A stretch of 6,172 bases of DNA from the NCBI GenBank assembly GCA_903851225.1, contig CAINNT010000203.1:1-6172 (forward strand). The letters are read 5' to 3'. The DNA comes from an uncultured Chloroflexota bacterium (lineage in GTDB: Bacteria > Chloroflexota > Limnocylindria > Limnocylindrales > Limnocylindraceae). The translations under genes and the position numbers were made by a program. Every line of letters starts with the position of its first letter. Positions within the stretch are counted from its first letter, which is position 1. The notes beneath the pieces were generated by a model that saw nothing but the letters and a program-made list of their open reading frames with translations, ran no database searches and was not told where the DNA came from. This document shows, one piece after another, positions 1-5,173 of this stretch.

Positions 1-528
1 ATCCACGCGGAGCCACTCCTGCATGCCATTTCCTGCAAGGGACGCGGCGGCCTCCCTGAACGGTGCGATCTCGGCCCGACCTTCACGGACCCTGATCACA
101 TCTCCCGGCTTCAATGAGTACGACGGAATGTTTACCGCCTGCCCATTGATGGAGAGGTGGCCGTGCGTGATCAACTGGCGCGCCTGGTCTCGCGAAGTGG
201 CGAGCCCAAGACGGTAGACAACGTTGTCGAATCGGAGCTCGAGGAGTCGCAGGAGGTTCTCACCCGTCACGTCGGTTCCACGCTCCGCCTCTTCAAACAG
301 GCGACGGAATTGTGTCTCGCCGATGCGATAGACGCGGCGCATCTTCTGCTTCTCACGCAACTGAAGGCCGTAGTCACCAACCTTGCGGCGGCGCATCATG
401 TGCATGCCTGGAGGAGTTGGGCGCTTCTCGAACGAGCACTTCTTCGTATAGCAGCGTGCGCCCTTCAAGAAGAGCTTCGCCCCCTCTCGACGGCACTGAC
501 GGCAGACCGCTCCAGTATCTCGACCCAT
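1..528 (-). CDS. rpsD: 30S ribosomal protein S4, 3' end cut by window
   Basis: S4 is a primary 16S rRNA-binding protein that nucleates assembly of the 30S body. Translating from the ATG at 528 gives 176 residues open to the window edge; the family is about 200-210 residues, so roughly 25-35 are missing. Residues 1-12 are MGRDTGAVCRQC. Cys9, Cys12, Cys26 and Cys31 form the N-terminal zinc site of the four-Cys S4 type, known for example from Thermus. The motif DYGLQLREKQK (52-62) follows. The S4 RNA-binding domain covers about 98-160, with FDNVVYRLGLATSRDQARQL (100-119) and HGHLSINGQ (122-130). It starts 12 nt after the rpsK stop, behind an AGAGGT SD sequence. In E. coli S4 is also the repressor of its operon; no such target is evident next to this copy. 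rpoA and rplQ would be expected downstream. Identity is certain. Confidence 0.98.
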   Translation of the reverse strand, partial: MGRDTGAVCRQCRREGAKLFLKGARCYTKKCSFEKRPTPPGMHMMRRRKVGDYGLQLREKQKMRRVYRIGETQFRRLFEEAERGTDVTGENLLRLLELRFDNVVYRLGLATSRDQARQLITHGHLSINGQAVNIPSYSLKPGDVIRVREGRAEIAPFREAAASLAGNGMQEWLRVD

Positions 529-540
529 GCTCTACCTCTC

Positions 541-942
541 CTAGACTCGGCGCTTCTTTGGAGGACGGCAGCCATTGTGTGGCAGCGGCGTCACATCGGT
601 GATAGCGGTGATATCAAGGCCTGCCGTCTGAAGGCCACGGATTGCCTGCTCGCGACCGGCGCCTGGGCCTTTAACGAAGACGGCAACTGAGCGAAGCCCG
701 TGCTCCATCGCTTTGCGTGCAGCCGCCTCAGCTCCGAGCGATGCGGCGTACGGCGTGCTCTTGCGTGAGCCCTTGAAACCGGCGACACCACCCGAGCCCC
801 ACGAGAGAACCGCACCGGTGAGGTCGGTGATGGAGATGAGGGTGTTGTTGAACGAAGCGGCGATATGAGCATGCCCAACCGGCACATTCTTCTTCTCGCG
901 GCGTCGGACCTTCGGTGCGCGCTTCTTCTTCTCTTCAGCCAT
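541..942 (-). CDS. rpsK: 30S ribosomal protein S11
   Basis: S11 sits on the 30S platform and helps form the cleft that holds mRNA and the Shine-Dalgarno helix. The 133-residue product is close to the usual 129. It has a basic N-terminal arm (residues 5-18, KKKRAPKVRRREKK), then the core signature AHIAASFNNTLISITD (25-40), the turn GGVAGFKGSRKSTPYAA (51-67), GPGAGRE (92-98), and the family's invariant basic C-terminus PHNGCRPPKKRRV (121-133). The ATG at 942 lies 8 nt after the rpsM stop. The SD is modest: AGGT, 6 nt before the start and overlapping the rpsM TAG, so coupled translation with rpsM is likely. The gene lies between rpsM and rpsD as in most bacteria. No anomaly was seen. Confidence 0.99.
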   Translation of the reverse strand: MAEEKKKRAPKVRRREKKNVPVGHAHIAASFNNTLISITDLTGAVLSWGSGGVAGFKGSRKSTPYAASLGAEAAARKAMEHGLRSVAVFVKGPGAGREQAIRGLQTAGLDITAITDVTPLPHNGCRPPKKRRV

Positions 943-950
943 CTCTCTAC

Positions 951-1328
951 CTACTTCTTCTCAATCTTCTTGCCGGCGACGGTCTTGCGTGCGCCACGGC
1001 GCTGTCGTGCATTTGTCTTCGTGCGCTGTCCGCGCGACGGAAGGTTCTTGCGGTGTCGAGTGCCGCGGTACGTGCCGACCTCAATGAGTCGCTTGATGTT
1101 CATGGCGATCTCACGGCGCAGGTCACCTTCAACCTTGCGGCCCTTGTCGATCACCTCGCGCAGTCGGTTGACCTGGTCTTCGGTCAGATCGCGCACGCGC
1201 GTGTCAGGGTCAATGGAGGTCTGCGCCAAGATCTTCTGGCTCGTGGTGAGGCCAATGCCGAAGATGTACGTAAGAGCGACCTCAACACGCTTCTCGCGCG
1301 GAATGTCGACGCCTGCGATACGTGCCAT
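951..1328 (-). CDS. rpsM: 30S ribosomal protein S13
   Basis: S13 lies at the head of the 30S subunit, forms intersubunit bridges to 50S and reaches the P-site tRNA with its tail. The 125-residue protein starts MARIAGVDIPREKRVEVALT, the classical S13 N-terminus, then YIFGIGLTTSQKILA (21-35) and the helical segment DLTEDQVNRLREVI (47-60). The conserved RNA-binding stretch GTYRGTRHRKNLPSRGQRT runs from 85 to 103, and the C-terminal extension is strongly basic (NARQRRGARKTVAGKKIEKK, 106-125). The ATG is 3 nt after the rpmJ stop; the only SD is a weak AGGG 7 nt upstream inside the end of rpmJ, which suggests translational coupling to rpmJ. In E. coli a leader structure before rpsM is the S4 regulatory target. 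There is no room for one here. Confidence 0.99.
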   Translation of the reverse strand: MARIAGVDIPREKRVEVALTYIFGIGLTTSQKILAQTSIDPDTRVRDLTEDQVNRLREVIDKGRKVEGDLRREIAMNIKRLIEVGTYRGTRHRKNLPSRGQRTKTNARQRRGARKTVAGKKIEKK

Positions 1329-1331
1329 CAG

Positions 1332-1445
1332 CTAACCCTGTCGCTGCTTATGCTTCGGGTTTTCGCAAATGACCATGACGCGTCCGTGCCTCTTGATCAC
1401 GAGGCACTTGTCGCAACGAACCTTGACCGACGCAGAAACTTTCAC
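1332..1445 (-). CDS. rpmJ: 50S ribosomal protein L36 (37 aa, GTG start)
   Basis: This very short gene reads GTG-AAA-GTT and so on to a TAG, giving 37 residues, which is the normal L36 length. The protein begins MKVSASVKVRCDKC and ends NPKHKQRQG. Cys11, Cys14, Cys27 and His32 are the standard C-X2-C-X12-C-X4-H zinc-ribbon ligands, so this is the zinc-binding ('C+') form of L36, which binds 23S rRNA late in 50S assembly. The start is set by family alignment and by an AGGAG SD at 1451-1455, 5 nt before the GTG. It lies 37 nt after infA and 3 nt before rpsM, the usual infA-rpmJ-rpsM order. Its size and non-ATG start make it easy for gene callers to miss. Confidence 0.96.
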   Translation of the reverse strand: MKVSASVKVRCDKCLVIKRHGRVMVICENPKHKQRQG

Positions 1446-1482
1446 TAGTTCTCCTGCTGTGAGCGGCGCACCGCTCCTACTG
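1446..1482 (-). promoter_or_regulatory. infA-rpmJ gap with a 6-bp hairpin before the rpmJ SD
   Basis: The 37-nt gap holds a perfect inverted repeat, GAGCGG (1461-1466) and CCGCTC (1471-1476), with a 4-nt loop reading TGCG on the minus strand (a UNCG-type sequence, but closed by G-C instead of the optimal C-G). The AGGAG SD for rpmJ (1451-1455) begins 5 nt after the stem. No T-run follows, so a factor-independent terminator is unlikely. A role in keeping the SD open, or in stabilising or processing the mRNA, is inference. Confidence 0.5.
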
Positions 1483-1701
1483 CTACTTCAACCTGTAGGT
1501 GATCCGACCCTGGGTCAAATCGTATGGCGAGAGTTCGACCTTCACCCGATCACCGGGAAGGATTCGGATGAAATTCGTCCGAAGCTTTCCACTGATGTAG
1601 GCACGAATCCGGTGGCCGTTTTCAAGCTCAACCACGAACGACGTGTTCGGCAGCGGCTCCACTACGGTTCCCTCGACTTCGATCGAATCTTTCTTCGCCA
1701 A
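1483..1701 (-). CDS. infA: Translation initiation factor IF-1 (TTG start)
   Basis: IF1 binds the 30S A site during initiation and cooperates with IF2 and IF3. The product is a single OB-fold domain of 72 residues, the usual size: AKKDSIEVEGTVVEPLPNT (2-20), then FVVELENGHRI (22-32), YISGKLR (35-41), FIRILPGDRVKVELSPYDLT (44-63) and GRITYR (65-70). Two TTG codons stand in tandem at 1704-1702 and 1701-1699. The second is preferred because it gives the family-typical start M-A-K-K-D and lies 4 nt after the G-rich SD-like run at 1706-1710, whereas the first is only 1 nt away from it. The gene follows a 121-bp gap after map and precedes rpmJ by 37 nt. A TTG start on a weak site suggests modest translation, or control at initiation; that is inference. 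Confidence 0.97.
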   Translation of the reverse strand: MAKKDSIEVEGTVVEPLPNTSFVVELENGHRIRAYISGKLRTNFIRILPGDRVKVELSPYDLTQGRITYRLK

Positions 1702-1729
1702 CAAACCCCCGATCAGAACGCGTTACTGG

Positions 1730-1747
1730 GTCTCGGAAGACCGAGAC
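1730..1747 (-). promoter_or_regulatory. 7-bp hairpin in the infA leader
   Basis: GTCTCGG (1730-1736) and CCGAGAC (1741-1747) are perfect inverse complements around a 4-nt loop (TCTT in the minus-strand RNA). The stem ends 28 nt upstream of the infA TTG. No T-run follows on either strand, so it is not a typical intrinsic terminator. It could be a regulatory element of the infA 5' untranslated region or an mRNA-stability stem. The structure is read directly from the sequence; the function is unknown. Confidence 0.5.
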
Positions 1748-1782
1748 GGCGCACTACGGAGTCCGCAGACGCGCGAAGGGAG

Positions 1783-1791
1783 ACAATAGCA
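1783..1791 (-). promoter_or_regulatory. infA: Possible extended -10 element for infA
   Basis: The minus strand reads TGCTATTGT, that is TG-N followed by TATTGT, which matches four of six bases of the sigma-70-type -10 consensus with the extended TG. A -35 at 17-bp spacing (1806-1811, GTGCGT) is poor. If used, transcription would start near 1776, leaving a leader of about 75 nt that includes the 1730-1747 hairpin. Position between map and infA is supportive, but motif strength is weak. Confidence 0.25.
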
Positions 1792-1809
1792 GAGCCCCAC
1801 GATCCACGC

Positions 1810-1837
1810 ACGAGGGGGGCGCTCATGACCCCCTCGT
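1810..1837 (-). terminator. GC-rich inverted repeat spanning the map stop codon (candidate terminator)
   Basis: ACGAGGGGG (1810-1818) and CCCCCTCGT (1829-1837) are perfect 9-bp inverse complements around a 10-nt loop, and the map TGA (1823-1825) lies within the loop. Such a stem would be very stable in RNA. No U-tract follows on the minus strand, so it does not meet the classical factor-independent terminator definition. It could be a U-less terminator, a pause site or a barrier to 3' exonucleases that leaves some read-through into infA. Confidence 0.4.
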
Positions 1838-2578
1838 CAAGATGGTGGAGCCCCCCGCCACGATGGCGATGCTGTCCTCCCAGTGTGCCGCAAGGCTTCC
1901 ATCAATTGTTACAACCGTCCACTCGTCGTCCATGACCCCTACCTCTGGTGCCCCCAGGGTGAGCATCGGCTCAATGGCCAGGCAGTGACCCTCCGCCAAC
2001 GTCAGGCTCTTACGACCTGTGCGGTAGTTCGGCACCTGGGGGGCCTCATGCATGGCACGGCCGATGCCATGTCCAACGTAAGGGCGCACGATCCCATATC
2101 CGGCCCTCAGGGCAACGTCCTCCACAGCCCCAGAGATCTCTTCGATCGTGGCTCCAGGGCGAGCGGCTGCGATGCCCGCGTCAAGGGCCTCTCGCGTCAC
2201 CGCAACAAGGCGCTCAGCCTCCGCTGAGCCTTCGCCGACTACGAAACTCCGCGCCCCATCGGCGTGCCAACCTTCCCAGATGGCCCCCGCGTCGATGGAG
2301 ACGAGGGCACCCGCTTTGATCTCGCGGTCGCCGGGAATTCCGTGCACGACCTCGTTGTCGATGGAGATGCAGATGACCGACGGAAAGCCGTGGTACCCCT
2401 TGAAGTTCGATGTCGCCCCGTGACGCTTGATGCAGCGCTCGGCAATTGCGTCCAACTCGGCGGTGCTCGCACCCGGAACAGCGGCCTCGCGCACAAGCTG
2501 ATGAATCTCGTCGACAATTGCACCAGCGCGCCGCATCAGCGCGATCTCAGCTGGACTCTTCCGGGAAATAGCGCCCAT
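1823..2578 (-). CDS. map: Methionine aminopeptidase, type I
   Basis: This cytosolic dimetal enzyme removes the initiator Met from new proteins when the second residue is small. The 251-residue product has the short type Ia layout with no N-terminal extension: KSPAEIALMRRAG (7-19), GYHGFPSVICISIDNEVVHG (61-80), then the pita-bread catalytic fold. All five metal ligands are visible: Asp96 (SIDAG), Asp107 (HADGA), His170 (GHGIGR), Glu203 (IEPM) and Glu234 (HWED), matching E. coli D97, D108, H171, E204 and E235. The substrate-site His79 and His177 are also present. One oddity is that the usual E-H-T after the last ligand reads E-D-S (234-236). The ATG at 2578 lies 2 nt after the adk stop with no clear SD, so translation is probably coupled to adk. 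The adk-map order is common in Gram-positive-type spc clusters. Confidence 0.98.
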   Translation of the reverse strand: MGAISRKSPAEIALMRRAGAIVDEIHQLVREAAVPGASTAELDAIAERCIKRHGATSNFKGYHGFPSVICISIDNEVVHGIPGDREIKAGALVSIDAGAIWEGWHADGARSFVVGEGSAEAERLVAVTREALDAGIAAARPGATIEEISGAVEDVALRAGYGIVRPYVGHGIGRAMHEAPQVPNYRTGRKSLTLAEGHCLAIEPMLTLGAPEVGVMDDEWTVVTIDGSLAAHWEDSIAIVAGGSTILTRGS

Positions 2579-2580
2579 CG

Positions 2581-3237
2581 CTAGGCCGTCAGCCCCGCAG
2601 CAGCAGCGGCCGCCGCCAGGCGAGCCTGGACCTCATCAATCGGACCCACGCCATCCACCACAGCGAGGCGCCCCGTTGCTCGGTACAGGTCCACCACCGA
2701 ATCAAGTGCGGCAAGTTGATTTGCCAGGCGCGCCGCCACGGTCTCTGGCGCATCGTCGCTTCGGGTGATCAGCGTAGTCGCACACACGTCGCACACCCCG
2801 GGGCTCTTCGGTGGGCGGCTCAGAAGATGGTAGGAGCGTCCGCACGAGGGGCAGACGCGTCGAGCCGTGAGGCGTTCTAGGAGCACTGCACGGTCAACCT
2901 TAAGGAGGACCGCACGAATTGCGCGCGTGCTGGCCGCATACGCTGCGTCAAGGGCTGCTGCCTGCGCAGGGTTGCGCGGAAAACCGTCGAGGATCACTCT
3001 CGTTGCAGCGTCTGGCCTTGCCAGTCTCGCCTGAATCATGTTGATCGTGACCTCGTCGGGAACAAGCTGCCCAGCATCGATGAACTCTTTCGCAGCAACA
3101 CCTAACGGCGAGCCGGCCGAGATCTCTGCACGGAAGAGGTCGCCAGTGGCAACATGGGCTGCCCCCGTTGCTGCGGAGAGTGCCTCCGCCTGCGTCCCCT
3201 TCCCTGCGCCTGGGGCGCCGAGAAGGACGAGGATCAC
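2581..3237 (-). CDS. adk: Adenylate kinase with zinc-type lid (GTG start)
   Basis: Adk catalyses ATP + AMP <-> 2 ADP in the cytosol. The 218-residue product is a long-form enzyme: P-loop GAPGAGKGT (7-15), AMP-site TGDLFR (31-36), LDGFPRN (83-89, Arg88), the lid after Arg127, then TRSDDAPETVAARL (158-171) with Arg159 and Arg170, the expected phosphate-binding arginines. The lid carries Cys129, Cys132, Cys149 and Cys152, the structural zinc site of the Gram-positive-type enzymes, in place of the His/Ser/Asp/Thr network of E. coli. The C-terminus ends in an Ala-rich helix. The GTG start shares 4 nt (GTGA) with the secY TGA, and a GAGGG SD lies 9 nt upstream at 3247-3251 inside secY. The secY-adk pair is a standard spc-cluster arrangement outside Proteobacteria. 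Confidence 0.98.
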   Translation of the reverse strand: MILVLLGAPGAGKGTQAEALSAATGAAHVATGDLFRAEISAGSPLGVAAKEFIDAGQLVPDEVTINMIQARLARPDAATRVILDGFPRNPAQAAALDAAYAASTRAIRAVLLKVDRAVLLERLTARRVCPSCGRSYHLLSRPPKSPGVCDVCATTLITRSDDAPETVAARLANQLAALDSVVDLYRATGRLAVVDGVGPIDEVQARLAAAAAAAGLTA

Positions 3238-4523
3238 TTGATAAAGCCCTCGTAATTGCGCATCAACATCTGCGCCTCGAGCTGTTTCATCGTTTCAACG
3301 ACCACACTCACGGCGATGAGAAGTCCGGTGCCCCCCAAGCTCACGCCAAGTCCGCCGAGATCACCGAAGAGTGCCCCGAGCGCGTACGGCGAGACTGCAA
3401 CGAGCCCCAAGAAGAGCGATCCGAGCAGGGTGATACGTGTGACGACCTTCCCCAGGTACTCCTGCGTGGGCATGCCTGGGCGGATGCCTGGGATGTAACC
3501 GCCGTTCTTGCGCAGCTGATCAGCCGTCTCGTCAGGTTTGAAGGTGAAGGCGGTGTAAAAGTACGTGAAGGCGACTGTAAGGATGAAGTAGAACGGGAGA
3601 TAGATCAACTCGTTCTGCGGGCCGAGGGTGTCGACGATCCACTGTGCTCCCGCCTTGACCCAATCCACCTCTGAAGCGGTGAAGTATCCAGCGATTTGCG
3701 CCGGGAAGAGCAAGATGCTCATCGAGAAGATGATCGGAATCACGCCTGCCTGATTCACTTTCAGTGGCAGGAACGTCCGTCCACCCTGATAGACGCGATT
3801 GCCTCGGACGCGGCTCGCATACTCGACCGGGATGCGTCGCTGTCCCTCGGTGATCAAGATGATTGCGGCCACGGCCGCCGCGCCGACCACCACGAACGCG
3901 AGAAGCACGGCGATGTCAGGCGCGCTGAAGAACTCCTGGATCGCGCCCGGCACGCGGCCGATGATGCCGGCGAAGATGATGAAGCTGATGCCATTGCCGA
4001 TGCCTCGCTCAGTGACCAACTCGCCGATCCACATGAGGAGCAGAGAGCCGGTCGTGAGGATCACAATCTGGACGAGCGTCTCCGGGCTCGCGAGGTCAAA
4101 TCGTGTCGTGAGCACGTTTTGACTGTTCAGGAGGGCGAGGAATGCGTAGCTCTGCAGCGCCGCGAGCGGCACCGTCAAATAGCGGGTGTACTGATTGATC
4201 TTGTTGCGGCCGTACTCACCTTCACGGCTGAGCTCGATGAGGCGCGGCACAACCCCGCTCATGAGCTGCATGATGATTGAGGCGTTGATGTATGGATTCA
4301 AACCGAGGCCCACGACGCTGAACCGCGCCAGTCCGCCACCGGAGAAGAGGTCCAGGAGTCCGAAGAGGGCGTTGTCCTTGAAGAAGTCTGATAGCGCGGC
4401 CGGGTCGGCCCCTGGCACAGGGACATGGCTCAGAAGTCGGAAGACAACGAGCATGGCGGCGACGAAGAAGAGCTTGCGTCGAATCTCTGGGGTTCGGAAC
4501 GCGTTCACAAGAGTGTCAATCAT
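3234..4523 (-). CDS. secY: Protein translocase subunit SecY
   Basis: SecY is the channel of the SecYEG translocon in the cytoplasmic membrane, used by SecA-driven export and by signal-recognition-particle-dependent insertion. The 429-residue protein is full length. About ten hydrophobic segments are visible, near 18-33, 70-92, 115-133, 150-170, 178-195, 204-224, 258-282, 308-326, 362-382 and 392-412. Family signatures are GLGLNPYINASIIMQLMSG (72-90) in the second segment and IGELVTERGIGNGIS (166-180) before the fifth. The loop after segment 6 carries RRIPVEYASRVRGNRVY (229-245), a conserved cytosolic contact region, and the end is MRNYEGFIK. The ATG at 4523 has a strong GGAGGAG SD at 4531-4537, 7 nt away. 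The stop overlaps adk by 4 nt. No secE or secG is in the window, as expected. Confidence 0.99.
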   Translation of the reverse strand: MIDTLVNAFRTPEIRRKLFFVAAMLVVFRLLSHVPVPGADPAALSDFFKDNALFGLLDLFSGGGLARFSVVGLGLNPYINASIIMQLMSGVVPRLIELSREGEYGRNKINQYTRYLTVPLAALQSYAFLALLNSQNVLTTRFDLASPETLVQIVILTTGSLLLMWIGELVTERGIGNGISFIIFAGIIGRVPGAIQEFFSAPDIAVLLAFVVVGAAAVAAIILITEGQRRIPVEYASRVRGNRVYQGGRTFLPLKVNQAGVIPIIFSMSILLFPAQIAGYFTASEVDWVKAGAQWIVDTLGPQNELIYLPFYFILTVAFTYFYTAFTFKPDETADQLRKNGGYIPGIRPGMPTQEYLGKVVTRITLLGSLFLGLVAVSPYALGALFGDLGGLGVSLGGTGLLIAVSVVVETMKQLEAQMLMRNYEGFIK

Positions 4524-4579
4524 CGTTCGTCTCCTCCACCGCTCTGCGCACGCTCAGCGAGCGTACCTGCGACCTATCC
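4524..4579 (-). promoter_or_regulatory. rplO-secY gap: small hairpin and strong SD
   Basis: This 56-nt spacer holds a 6-bp inverted repeat, ACGCTC (4550-4555) and GAGCGT (4559-4564), with a 3-nt loop, followed toward secY by the best-matched SD before a membrane protein here, GGAGGAG (4531-4537). No promoter-like motif was recognised. The independent SD means secY translation need not depend on rplO. The stem is short, and its role is unknown. Confidence 0.4.
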
Positions 4580-5173
4580 TTAGGCGTCTGCTCCGTCTGT
4601 CTCTGCGGCCTTCGCGGCGCGCTTCGCTGGAGCCTTCTTCCCTGGAGTTGGTGGGTTCTTCCCCGCCTTGACTCCTACAGGGGCTGCCGAAGCCGGCGTA
4701 GCGTTTTCGTACACCGTAACTTCGCCACCAGCAGCCCGAATCTTGGCGACTGCGCTGTCGGTGAAGGCGTCTGCCGCGAACAAGATCTTCGTAGAGATCT
4801 CACCGGTGCCGAGCACCTTCAACGGCTTCCCGCGAGTCTTGAGGAGGCCCGCTGCGGCGAGGATATCGGCGTTCACGCTCAGGGGGCTCTCGCCCTTCAG
4901 ACGGCCGGCGTCGATCCACTGCTGAATTCGGCCCACATTAACAACCGCTACGTCAACACGAAGCACATTGCGGAAACCGCGGAGCTTTGGAATGCGGCGA
5001 TGGATCGGCGTCTGCCCGCCTTCGAACCATGCTGGAATGCTTCCACCGCTTCGTGAAGTCTGGCCCTTCGTGCCGTAACCGGCAGTCTTGCCGCGCCCCG
5101 CCGCAATGCCGCGACCGACGCGGATGCGCTTCTTCTTCGACCCTGGTGCTGGCTGCAGATCATGGAGCTTCAC
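4580..5173 (-). CDS. rplO: 50S ribosomal protein L15 with C-terminal extension (GTG start)
   Basis: L15 binds 23S rRNA and is needed late in 50S assembly. The N-terminus MKLHDLQPAPGSKKKRIRVG and the Gly-rich RNA-threading arm GRGIAAGRGKTAGYGTKG (20-37), then SRSGG (40-44), are diagnostic. The globular domain continues through KLRGFRNV (63-70), to the usual family end near VTVYE (152-156). Length is 197, against about 145-150 for typical L15. The extra 41 residues (157-197) are low-complexity, rich in Ala, Lys and Pro, and turn acidic in the last few positions (ETDGADA). The GTG start overlaps the rpmD TGA by 4 nt (GTGA) and has an AAGGTG SD at 5179-5184, 5 nt upstream. The stop is TAA. Confidence 0.98.
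   Translation of the reverse strand: MKLHDLQPAPGSKKKRIRVGRGIAAGRGKTAGYGTKGQTSRSGGSIPAWFEGGQTPIHRRIPKLRGFRNVLRVDVAVVNVGRIQQWIDAGRLKGESPLSVNADILAAAGLLKTRGKPLKVLGTGEISTKILFAADAFTDSAVAKIRAAGGEVTVYENATPASAAPVGVKAGKNPPTPGKKAPAKRAAKAAETDGADA

Larger units (their letters stand above)
1702..1822 (-). promoter_or_regulatory. map-infA intergenic region (likely infA leader)
   Basis: At 121 bp this is by far the longest non-coding stretch of the window. In transcription order it contains the distal arm of the map-end inverted repeat (1810-1818), a promoter-like extended -10 (1783-1791), a 7-bp perfect hairpin (1730-1747), a G-run at 1706-1710 that serves as SD, and the infA TTG. It contains no credible small ORF. 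The arrangement suggests that infA and the genes after it can be transcribed or regulated separately from the secY-adk-map part, although read-through is also possible. Confidence 0.5.

Noticed and set aside
157..690. 177-codon open frame on the plus strand
   Set aside because: It is antisense to rpsD and rpsK, both certain genes; long antisense frames are expected in GC-rich DNA.
915..1448. 177-codon plus-strand frame covering rpsM and rpmJ
   Set aside because: It is a mirror of rpsM/rpmJ on the opposite strand with no recognisable domain or SD.
1702..1704. First of two TTG codons as the infA start
   Set aside because: It would be only 1 nt from the G-rich SD-like run and adds a residue before the conserved M-A-K-K start; the next TTG fits better.
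1730..1747. infA-leader hairpin as an intrinsic terminator
   Set aside because: No T-run follows on either strand, and an essential gene starts 28 nt downstream.
3696..4280. 194-codon open frame on the plus strand
   Set aside because: It lies antisense to secY, is highly charged and repetitive in a way that mirrors complementary hydrophobic codons, and has no family resemblance.
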